Shown here piece by piece: positions 42,185-51,663 of a stretch of DNA of 64,000 nt (position 1 is the stretch's first letter; each line of letters opens with the position of its first letter). Below the pieces are notes generated by a model, which saw only the letters and a program-made list of their open reading frames with translations, was not told the origin of the DNA and searched no databases. The position numbers and the translations under genes were made by a program. This stretch comes from Zarea fungicola (lineage: Eukaryota > Ascomycota > Sordariomycetes > Hypocreales > Cordycipitaceae). The stretch covers positions 62,001 through 126,000 of the forward strand of contig FWCC01000023.1 in the NCBI GenBank assembly GCA_900169235.1, written 5' to 3'.

Positions 42185-44074
42185 CATGATGAAGCTTTCA
42201 CCTGTCGCGAAAGGTGAATAGATAGATCATGTTTTTGGAATGTTGAAATAATATGTATACATTACGAGAAGGAAATGATTGGCAACTGGTTGTCTCGAGA
42301 AGTTCAAAATTGCTCCCGTGATCCTCCGCCGCTTGGTCAAATGGCCTCATTTTTTCGAAACCAGGTAATAAGACAGAACGGGCAGTTGGTCTTTTGAAAC
42401 TTGCGGCGCTTGTAGCTGAGATGACCCGGTCGAACCCCAGCCAGCCTGGCAGTGCCGTGTTGACTGGCTAAGAAACTGGACGTACAAAAGTACGTCGGGC
42501 CAACACAACGGCCTTTGAATTTCATTTTCTTCTCAGCTCGTTTTTATTTCTATCTATAACCAAGTGCGATACATGCACCCAAGTTTTCAACGTCGCGATT
42601 TCACCATGGCTTCGAAGGGCGGAGCCAACTAGGTTGTCGGTTGAACGCTAATTTACACCAAAACCTCCCTTTTCAAAGAATTCTCTAAAATCATATCTAC
42701 AAAGAGGAAATACTAAATTTATATGGTAAATAGACATTTATAAAAGAAAGCTTTCTGTTGTTTTACTTTGTGAACAGATACGTCTCTTCAACAGAAATAA
42801 AATTCAAGAGTCAAAGTCACAATGTTTTGAAGAGGTCCATTCACTTTACAATCGAAGTCCTCTATAAGTAAAAACTCAATAAACCGCTTGCTTGGTCTAG
42901 CTATAACTGGTTTAATAAAATAGTGAATAATGCGCATTTAATAAATATATAGTTCCATTTAACAAATAAATATTTATTCAATTAAGTTTTTTTTTAAACC
43001 ATTTTATCTGTAATTTAGTGCAACTGCCCAGGCTCGCACAGGCTATTGATGCTCAGTTCCGCTAATGGCCATACAAGCACGAGATAGTTACGCTGGCACT
43101 GGCTAAGAGGCGGTGCTCTCACCAGGTATGCTATGGCAATTTGATTCAACTCAAAATCTAGCTACATATGAGAGAGGGGTTTCCCCGCTATACACACGAG
43201 AACAACATTAAAAGGAATTGTATACGGTGACTGTCATGGCCTGAGCATGCACTAAGGGGAGGGTGGGTGCATTCAGAATTCTGAGGCACGGCAAGTTGTA
43301 AATACTAGGATGGTGAGTATTTAAAGATGATAGACAAGAAATTTCTGGATTCTACCCTTGGTACTCATTGTGAGCGTCAAGACTAATATCATTATCAATT
43401 TCCAAGCTGATTGTGTACGTACTTTGTCAACTAGTCAATTGTCAACTTGTTGCTGAATCGTATGCCTTACGCTACGATTTCTCACTACACGAGTTACGCG
43501 ATATATTTTCCAATCTTAAATTTTGTTCAATCGACTTTCCACCTGCACAATATCATCGACTGAAGACTTGAAGAAGACTAGTGCATCTTTAATGCTCGTC
43601 TTCTCCATAGGGTACGTGTGCTCGATAAACAGCCACCAGATACTGATAGGCAGCTTACACCGCGCCAATCGTCGATACTTGAAAACGCTTATCGAGTTAT
43701 CACACAGCTGGATAACGGTGAGCTCCGACGCGGAGTCGACCGCGTGGCGCGGAAGGCGCTTGTTGAAGCAGTAGCCCATACGCCTCGCACTCGGCAGACG
43801 GGATTGTAATCCATGGGTACCTATCATCCGATAGAGTATTGTAGTAGCTCTTTACCGCAGAGAGTAATTGTGGATATGGTTTATCTAGATTCCAGAGCGC
43901 GATGAATACTTGGACGGCGACGCAATGTGACAGCAATGCCAATGGTGAGTGCACAAGTGGCTACATGGAATCAATATGAATGAATACAAAATGACACAGG
44001 ACCATTAGGGTAGAGGTGAACATTGAGAATTTTACTAGAGTACACAGATAGCTACTAATACTCTGTGCACCGTT
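42185..44074. other. Intergenic region, AT-rich in the middle
   Basis: About 1.9 kb. 42660-43015 is strongly AT-rich with long A and T runs, perhaps a decayed element. A weak coding-like patch lies at 43516-43954 on the minus strand (listed separately). Confidence 0.4.
43516..43954 (-). other. Weak coding-like patch, unidentified
   Basis: Two overlapping minus-strand frames look partly protein-like: an upstream one with VFIALWNLDKPYPQLLS and YYNTLSDDRYPWITIPS, and a downstream one with RCKLPISIWWLFIEHTYP and DALVFFKSSVDDIVQVE. A single intron could join them but no donor and acceptor pair convinced me. A decayed gene or a chance pattern. Confidence 0.2.
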
Positions 44075-45717
44075 TTACAGGCGGTATCTAAATCCAGGCG
44101 TCTTCCAGTCCGTAATGTCTTCAAACGCCTCGGCCCGAAGCTCCACATGCGGGTTCTCGTCCGCGCCCTCACCAACCTTTGCATCGGCCACAATACCCGC
44201 CGTCGCCGCGCTTCCGGCAATGCCCTCCTTCTTGGTGCGGTGCGCGTTGAACCACATGAGGTAGCCGCGCAGCACCAGGGCCAGGACGATGACGAGCGCG
44301 TAGCAAATCATGATGGTCTTGAACGCCGTGTTGTACTCGGGCGCCTCGCGGGTGAGGAAGAACTGGGGTCCGGCAATGTTGCCCGTGCAGTACGCGATGA
44401 AGAGGAGCGCGGTGATTGTCATCTTCTTGGTGACGCCCTTGAAGTTGGACTGGACCAGGGCCATGTTGAGGGGCAGCGTGGCGGGGCCCGAGCAGAGCAA
44501 AAAGTACGCAAAGAGCTGGACACCGTGGTTGTGGATGTGGCGGCGCGAGTACATGATGGCGGCGCCGATGACGCAGGGGACGACGACGGCGACGATGAGC
44601 AGGCAGTTGAGAGTGCGGTAGCGGCCGGCGAGCCAGCCCGCGAGGGCGATGACGGCGGCGCTGAGAAGCGAGTAGGGGATGTTGATGAGGGTGGACTGCA
44701 GCGAGGTAAAGTTGAAGGACTTGATGATGAGGTTGGAGAAGTTTTGGGTGCCGCTGTTGGGGATCTGCGCCAGGACGGCAATGGCAAAGATGAGCCACGT
44801 CTTGGGGTCGATGAAGCACTCGCGGACCTGCTCCCACGAGAAGCGCGTGTCCTCGGTGCTGCCCGTGCCGGACACGATGACGCGGCGGACGGCGACCTCG
44901 CGCTCCTCCGGCGTGAGGAACCGGGCCTTGGAAATGTTGTCGGGGATGAAGAAGTACATGGGCACCGCCCAGATAAAGGTGAGGATGCCGAGGATGATGT
45001 ACATCCAGCGCCAGGGGTGCACGCTGTCGTTGATGTGGCCGACGCCAAAGGCGAGGAGGGAGGCGATGAGGCCGCCGACGGAGTTGCCGGCGAACCAGAT
45101 GCCGACGCGGGTGGGCATCTCATCACGGGTGTACCAGGTGGACGTCAGGAACATGAAGGCGGGCGTGATGGTGGCCTCGGCGACACCCAGGAGGAAGCGG
45201 ACGGCCATGAGGCCGCCAAAGTTGGTGCATGCCGCAGTGACACCGACAACAACACCCCAGAAGAGGGTGTTGAGGGTGAGATACTTGCCGACTGGGACGC
45301 GGGCAATGAGCAGCGTGGTAGGATATTCCCAGATGAGGTACCCAAAGTAGAAAATACTGCCGACCCAGCTGTACTGCTGCCCGTGGAGATGCTGTGGAGA
45401 GGCATTAGTGTCTGTGAATTATAATTCATTTTTCCATCTTCTGTCTTTTGCAAACTTACAGTGTCCTTGGACAGGCCGAATACGGACGCGCTCGACAGAA
45501 TGACCTTGTCCATAAAGTTGAGCATGTACGTGACAAAGAGGACCGGGATGATGGCGCGGTCAATCTTGCGCAGCACGCGACGGGCCATGCCAGCCTCGTC
45601 ACGGCCTCCATGCTCCTCTGCCGCAGCTGTGTTGGCAAATTCAGACATGATGTCGTTGTTGTCGTCGGTGGACTCTAAAGCGAGAAGCAGAGGTTGTGTC
45701 TCTCCCACCGGCGCCAT
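44075..45717 (-). CDS. MFS transporter, Dal5/allantoate-permease type (anion:cation symporter family)
   Basis: Exons 45717-45460 and 45391-44075 with a 68-nt intron between codons; 524 residues, the family's normal length. About twelve membrane segments are seen, starting with AIIPVLFVTYMLNFMDKVIL in the first exon (TM1 with the family's LxFMDK). YFGYLIWEYPTTLL and GVAEATITPAFMFLTSTWY are TM2 and TM4 signatures of the Dal5/Tna1 family, which import allantoate, nicotinate, ureidosuccinate and similar organic anions. It shares a 627-bp GATA-rich promoter with the deaminase gene, which suggests uptake of a nitrogen-containing compound. The exact substrate is not determinable. Confidence 0.88.
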
Positions 45718-46344
45718 GAGAGGGGGAGCGGGAATAGCCTATTTATCTTTGACACCAAATTTTTTTTTATCTTTTCCTTCCTACTTGCTCCGTATCTTAC
45801 CCCGTAGAAATTTACACCGTATCTGCTGCACTTTTCCCTTATCCGCTCGGTGGAGGATAACAAGCGACAAAACGCCACCCCCACTGCGGAAGGTTATCCT
45901 TGGACGGCAATTGTGCTTGTGCAGGCATAGCCTTTTAGCAGGTGGTTAGTAAAGGGACGAGAAGAACAAGCGACAAGGGCTAGAGGGCGCCCCGCGAGCC
46001 CGAGTCAGAGCGCAACCATGACATGTGTGTGGTGGACAGGGCCGTGTGGAGAAAAGACCCGACGCGTTGCAGTACTAATTGAGTGTTGCCCAGTCATTTA
46101 TTATCCAGCGACGGGGGTGACACGAGGCGGCGTAGGGCAGCGGGGGTAAAACGGGGATGCAATATTAATTCAAGGGTTCTTGGCCCATCCAGAAGCGGAT
46201 TGGGTTGTGTAAGTCACTTATCAACGATCCGACGACGGAGCTTTGTTCCATAATTTTTTCCCGCGAGCTTTTATCTAGAAGACAAGATTTGAGTCCAGAA
46301 CTTTTTCCTAGTTTCAAAGAAAAGAAGAAGAAAAGCCAGCAAAA
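45718..46344. promoter_or_regulatory. Divergent promoter with clustered GATA motifs
   Basis: Between the permease and deaminase start codons. It contains AGATAA on the minus strand at 45743-45748, 45767-45772 and 46271-46276, TGATAA at 46218-46223, and GGATAA at 45839-45844, 45855-45860, 45894-45899 and 46101-46106. HGATAR is the site of AreA/Nit2-type nitrogen regulators. The density suggests nitrogen-catabolite control of both genes. Confidence 0.5.
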
Positions 46345-47433
46345 ATGAATGGTCTGGAAATATCACCATTCATCGCCAGCCTCCCCAAGGTTGAGCTACA
46401 CATCCACATCGAGGGCACCCTGCAGCCCGCTCTGCGATGGAAGCTCGCCCAGCGCAACAAGGTGCCCCTCCGCTGGCGGGATCAGGTCTACAACACGTAT
46501 GAGGAGCTCCTCGAGTCCTACAACGTCACGTACAACCACCGCCCGGAGCAGGGTGGCCGCCAGGACGTGCCCACGTTCCTCGAGGCCTACTTTGCCGGCT
46601 GCGAGTGCCTGCTCACCGAGAACGACTTTTACGAGCTCTCCATGGACTACCTGGCGCGGTGCCAGGCGATGAACGTGCGCTACGTCGAGCCCTTCTTCGA
46701 CATTCAGGCGCACACCCGCCGCGGCATCCCCGCCGAGGCCGTGCTCAACGGGTACCTGCGCGCCCAGAAGGACGGCGCCGCGCGGTACGGCGTGCGCAGC
46801 AACTGGATTTTCTGCTTCATCCGCGACGAGCCGGTCGAGGACGGCGAGGCCGCGTACGAGACGGCCCTACCATGGTCCACGGCCGCCGGCGGCAAGGGCC
46901 TCTTCCACGCCGTCGGCTTGGCGGCCAACGCATACGAGCGCCCACCGTCGCTGTTTGCCGAGTGCTTTGCGCGGGCGCGGCGGGATGGGCTGCATGTGAC
47001 GACGCACTGCGACTTTGGGCAAAAGGACACGCACGAGCACATCCGCCAGGCCATCTTTGACATTGGCGTCGAGCGCATCGACCACGGCCTCGACGTGTGC
47101 GACGACGAGACGCTCATGGCGGGCCTCGTGGACCGCGGCATCGGCCTGACGCTGTGCCCGCACGCGTACCACCGGCGGACGGCGACGGAGGTGCTGTTCC
47201 CAAAGCTGCGGCAGCTGCTGGATCGCGGCGTCACGTTTTGCATCAATAGCGACGATCCGGTGTACATGCACGACGTGTGGATCGACGGCAACATGGAAAA
47301 GGCATATCACTACGGCAAGTTGAGTAAAAAGGAAATGGTGCAGCTAGCGAGGAATGGCGTGGACATGTGCTGGGCGGCAGAGGATGTGAAGAGGGAGATT
47401 TACAGCGAGTTGGACGCGATTGACGTCAACTGA
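46345..47433 (+). CDS. Adenosine/adenine deaminase-family metal hydrolase with altered active-site motif
   Basis: Single exon, 362 residues, amidohydrolase (TIM-barrel) fold of the adenosine deaminase family. ELHIHIEG gives zinc ligands His19 and His21; IDHGLDV gives His247; SDDP gives Asp303 (ligand) and Asp304. The third zinc ligand is His221, in THCDFGQKDTHEH. In canonical adenosine and adenine deaminases this loop is HAGE, with the Glu acting as proton donor. Here it is H-C-D-F, so either Asp223 takes that role or the reaction differs. The family deaminates purines or purine-like compounds. Expression is likely under nitrogen control, from the GATA motifs it shares with the Dal5-type permease. 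Confidence 0.85.
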   Translation: MNGLEISPFIASLPKVELHIHIEGTLQPALRWKLAQRNKVPLRWRDQVYNTYEELLESYNVTYNHRPEQGGRQDVPTFLEAYFAGCECLLTENDFYELSMDYLARCQAMNVRYVEPFFDIQAHTRRGIPAEAVLNGYLRAQKDGAARYGVRSNWIFCFIRDEPVEDGEAAYETALPWSTAAGGKGLFHAVGLAANAYERPPSLFAECFARARRDGLHVTTHCDFGQKDTHEHIRQAIFDIGVERIDHGLDVCDDETLMAGLVDRGIGLTLCPHAYHRRTATEVLFPKLRQLLDRGVTFCINSDDPVYMHDVWIDGNMEKAYHYGKLSKKEMVQLARNGVDMCWAAEDVKREIYSELDAIDVN

Positions 47434-49055
47434 GCAATAATTAAAACTAATGATGAAAAGAAAATGATAAAATGATAAAAGCAATAGACAAATTCAATAG
47501 ACAAACCATTCAATCACTACTGTCGGGATTGGTGAAAACCCGCCACACGCCAGCGCCATGAGCGGGTTATTTTCAAGCTGACAGGTAGGTGGCGCCGCCG
47601 TCAACTTGGCATTCCCCAGCACTTACTCCCCGATATCTGTGTGTGCCGATAGCGTCTTGGTCGGCTTGTGAAGATTCGTGGGGGCTCCAGATTGTCTGTA
47701 CCTGTCGGCGACCTCCGCCTGGGGTAGCAAGACATTTCTTTCTTTAGTGTTGATAAGGTTAAGAGGCAATCGGTTGGTGGGTATTCTACCTGCAGCATGG
47801 AATACTTTGATTGTATTTAATACTTTTTCTACTGTAAAGAAGTTTGAGATGCAAGTATAGCAGAAAATAAAACAAAAAGACCAGAGAAGTTTATTAGCAC
47901 AAGTACTCTGCACTACTATGAATCTAGAAATAATCTCACCGCATTCTTATCTACCGTAACTGCGTAGTAGTTAGTGCCCCTTTCAAATGCAAGCAAGGAA
48001 ATTGTCACTCAGTAGGCCTGTTGTCGCCTTGCGCTGGCTCACTGGCTATTAGTTCGTCTGATGTTGATAAGTCCGTCACTCCGGCGCCCTCCGCCAGTGT
48101 GGCTTTTGACTAAATTTGAGTGCCTGCACGGCAGTTTGTGTTAGTTATCATCATAATAATGAGGCGTTAATCAATGCGTACTTGACAGTTGGTCGGTGTG
48201 GGGAAGCTCCGGTTCTCACGGAGCTGGGAGTTTCCTTCGCTCGACTGTTTTGTTTCCATTTTAGTTATTTTTCTTTTATTTGCTTCTCTCAACCATATTC
48301 CAGATTCCACTCCTGTACATACCGTGGTTCACCAAATGCCTCGATATGTCGTGGACTCGGGGTGAGCATAGTGTCCAGCCTAGGCTGTACTGCCATGCCT
48401 TGATTGTGTTTTTTTACCTCGTCCTTTCAGTTCGTCTCTGTTCTTTATTGTAGTGTCTTAATGTTTCAGCCGCTCCAAGCTACGAACGTTTTTTCTGGCA
48501 CGAACCTATTTTCGTACAGTCGTCGATAGAGTTCCTTGACGGGTGAAACCTGTACATATTTCAGCTGTATTCCGATTTCTTTTCCCCGTCCTTTTCCTCT
48601 TAACTTGAATCATCTCACCAGTTCCATCCGCGAGTTCTTGTGGGCGGAGATGTGGTGCATCCCTGCATTATCCTCTGTGGACACGCCTGGACAAGCTTAA
48701 TTTTATAATTCAGCCCAATCCCCTGCATTTGAACTTGAACTTTTGGCATAATACAGACACCCGTCTTTTTTCCTCTCCTTTTTCTACTATTTTCACAATT
48801 GCTTTAATTCCTCTGTATCTTTATCAAATGCGAGATCCGCCACCTCCAAGCCCTGTGCCTTGCTTGTCCTTGGCGTCCACGCCACTCGCATCGAACCCGA
48901 CCCAAAAATAGAATGTCTTGCTCTGCTTGTCACATGCTGTTGCGCGCAGCCTTGCAGAAAGCACCAACTGAATTCATTGGATTCAGTCCCGTCTCTCACT
49001 TCCACCACAGTTGCACAATCGCTCGCATGTCGCCGCCAGTGCCGCCTGAATAGCA
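47434..49055. other. Intergenic region upstream of the lipase-fold gene
   Basis: 1.6 kb, pyrimidine-rich from about 48250 to 49040, which suggests a long promoter or leader for the gene at 49056. No gene recognised. Confidence 0.4.
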
Positions 49056-51020
49056 ATGGGCTTCTTTAGCGGCAGCGGCGGCTCGAATAAAAAGAAGAAG
49101 GCGTCGTCTTGGAACATTGTCGACTCGCCGAGCGCGTACACCTCGACACCGCCTGCGCTGCCACATCGGCCACCACCGCAGCAATATCCTCCACCTCCGC
49201 AACAGCATTATCCCGGGCCATACAATTACCCTCAGCAAGCATATCCATATCCAGTGTATAATAATCATAATATCAATGCCGGCATTGTGCATCCAAGCTA
49301 CTCGCAACCCGTCCTTCATCAGCCGCCTCCCCCACATCCCCCGCCACCACCGCAACGATGGCACAGCGAGCCGCAGCCGCAACAGCAGAGTCAACGAGTA
49401 GACTCGTCGTCGTCGCGCTTTGGCGTGGGCCGCCTCACCGATTCCGTCCTGAACCTCGCCGACACGGCCATGGGCCAAGTCTACGACGACGTGTCGGCGC
49501 GACTCGACGACGTCATGACGCGAATTGACCGCGAGGCGGTGTCAGCCACAGAGGCGTGCTTATTCTTCTGTCGCAGCGGCGAGGAGCAGGAGGAAGAAGA
49601 GCACAAAGGACACCGCAGCGATAACGACGACGGCGGCGGCAACGATTTCGCCGCATCATCATCAGCATCAGATAACGAGGCAGCGCTGGATCGCGCACTC
49701 GCCTTTCCATCATCTCGCCGCCAACAACGACAACGAAGCAACAGCAAAAGTCGAAGAAAGAAAAAGGTCAAATTTAAAAAGACGAAAAAGTCCCAAGACA
49801 GCCATTTCAACAAGGTGGAGCGCTACGCCAACTCCAAGCTCCCGCTCTCGCTGCCGCCACTGGCGCTGTACATGCCCACATGGCCGCTCCTCTGTCTGGC
49901 GGCGCAGTATTCCTCCCAAGTCTACACTTCTTCTTCATCTTCCTCATCCATAGCGGAAGAAGTAGTAGAGTCCCCATCCGAACGACATCGTGGTGGTAGC
50001 AATAAACCCCCGCGCGCCATGGTCATCAAGTCGGTGCCCATGGACCACGCGCACGCCATCGTCTTCGCCATCCGCGGCACCGCCTCCTTCATGGACTGGG
50101 CGACCGTCAACCTGCACACCGCGCCGACCAGCCCCGCGAATTTCCTCGACGACCCGGGCAACCTCTGCCACGCCGGGTTCCTGTCCGCCGCGCGGAGCAT
50201 GGTGAAGCCCGTGGCGGCGCGCTTGCGGAAGCTGCTCGAGGAAGACCCCGGCCGGGCGGCGTACAGCCTCCTCATGACGGGCCACTCGGCGGGCGGGGCG
50301 ATTGCGGCGCTGCTGTACTGCCACATGCTCGCCACGGCCGAGGGGACGGGCAGCGAGCTGAATGCGCTCGCGGGGTGCTTTAAGCGGATTCACTGCGTGA
50401 CGTTTGGGGCGCCGCCCGTTAGCCTGCTCCCGCTGGGGAAGCCAAGCGGTACTCTCGGTGCGGGGGGGAGTAATAATAATAGTAACAGTGCGAGACGGCT
50501 GAGAAAATGCTTGTTTTTGGCGTTTGTGAATGAGGGGGATCCGGTGGTGCGCGCGGACAAGGCCTATGTCAAGAGTTTGTTGGAGCTGCTGACGAGGCCC
50601 GCGCTGGAGCCGGAGCTGCTTCCTGGTGAGGACGATGTTGATGATGATGATGTTGATGATGAGAAGCAAGGGCATGGTGGTGGAAGAAGAAGGCGAGGAC
50701 AACATGATATCGATACTAGACAGGGAGAAACACCACCGACACTACCGCGACGACGATACAAGCAGGTCCACTGGCCGGTGCCGCCGTGTACGCTGAGCAA
50801 TGCGGGTCGCATCGTGGTGCTGCGAACGGGCGATCCGATGGCGGTGAGCAAGGGCCGCAAGACGGTGGAGGAGAGGCTGGCCGATGGGGTGGTGGCGGTG
50901 ACGTGCGAGGAGGAGGAGCTGCGGGGGGTGATTTGGGGTGATCCGGTGTGCCATATGATGAGTTTGTATGCGGGGAGGATTGAGACGCTTGCGGTGGCGG
51001 CAGTGATGGGGAGGAGTTGA
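49056..51020 (+). CDS. Class 3 lipase-fold protein with disordered insertions
   Basis: Single exon, 654 residues. An N-terminal Pro/Gln/Tyr-rich disordered segment (1-125) is followed by a mixed low-complexity acidic and Lys/Arg-rich stretch (165-245) and then an alpha/beta hydrolase of the lipase class 3 type. The nucleophile elbow is TGHSAGGAIAALLY with Ser411. Candidate acid is Asp495 (FVNEGDPVVRADKAYV) and candidate His633 (DPVCHMMSLYAGRIE). VFAIRGTASFMDWATVN before the elbow is the usual oxyanion-strand motif. The segment 500-575 is an acidic, His/Gly/Arg-rich insertion. No signal peptide, so an intracellular lipase or phospholipase is likely, as in fungal homologues related to Sn-1-specific diacylglycerol lipases. 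Confidence 0.85.
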   Translation: MGFFSGSGGSNKKKKASSWNIVDSPSAYTSTPPALPHRPPPQQYPPPPQQHYPGPYNYPQQAYPYPVYNNHNINAGIVHPSYSQPVLHQPPPPHPPPPPQRWHSEPQPQQQSQRVDSSSSRFGVGRLTDSVLNLADTAMGQVYDDVSARLDDVMTRIDREAVSATEACLFFCRSGEEQEEEEHKGHRSDNDDGGGNDFAASSSASDNEAALDRALAFPSSRRQQRQRSNSKSRRKKKVKFKKTKKSQDSHFNKVERYANSKLPLSLPPLALYMPTWPLLCLAAQYSSQVYTSSSSSSSIAEEVVESPSERHRGGSNKPPRAMVIKSVPMDHAHAIVFAIRGTASFMDWATVNLHTAPTSPANFLDDPGNLCHAGFLSAARSMVKPVAARLRKLLEEDPGRAAYSLLMTGHSAGGAIAALLYCHMLATAEGTGSELNALAGCFKRIHCVTFGAPPVSLLPLGKPSGTLGAGGSNNNSNSARRLRKCLFLAFVNEGDPVVRADKAYVKSLLELLTRPALEPELLPGEDDVDDDDVDDEKQGHGGGRRRRGQHDIDTRQGETPPTLPRRRYKQVHWPVPPCTLSNAGRIVVLRTGDPMAVSKGRKTVEERLADGVVAVTCEEEELRGVIWGDPVCHMMSLYAGRIETLAVAAVMGRS

Positions 51021-51663
51021 TGGGGAGCTGATGTGTTGGAAGGATGTTGATGTTGATGTTGTGTTGGATGAGAGGCGGCAGCGAGACTTGATATAATAAA
51101 GATGGATTGTGATTTACGACGGATATACCAAGCTGCTGGTCAGCATACAACCTGATTTATGTGTACCATGAAGAAAATGTACTTAGGCAGTCACAAGTAA
51201 ATGACAGTCACAATAAATGATGAATTTAGTAACAGTCTTGTCATCTAGTAACTATGCTATTTTCTTCTTTATCCTGCATCATCATCCAACTCCTATCCAA
51301 AAGATCAACTATTTGGTTCCAACTGACTAAATCAATCCAAATTTGCAAAGAGGATGCAGAAAATGTATAAAGAAAAAAAAGAAAAGGGCACGCTCCGCTT
51401 CGGTATCAACATCAATAAAATAGAGCCAATAAAAAACGCCAGACTTCCGGTTAATAACGCCGCCAGACTACCCTTCCAGGGGTTTGACAAAGGAAAAGAA
51501 AAAGTGGTGTGTTATTGCAAGAGCAAAAACAGAAAGAAAAAAAATGTCCACGGTTTTGAAGCCGAGACAGAAGGAGAAAAGAAAAGGGGGAATGCTAGCT
51601 AGTTGGTACACATCTCAATTGAGACAGAGTTGTTTGATTTTATAGTTTTTTTTTCCTTTTGGT
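51021..51663. other. Intergenic, 3' to 3'
   Basis: 643 bp between convergent genes. AT-rich, with A-rich runs from 51360 to 51545. No gene recognised. Confidence 0.4.

Noticed and set aside
44147..45424. 425-codon open frame antisense to the permease gene
   Set aside because: Highly charged, Gly/Asp/Glu-rich composition without hydrophobic core; a shadow of the transmembrane protein gene.
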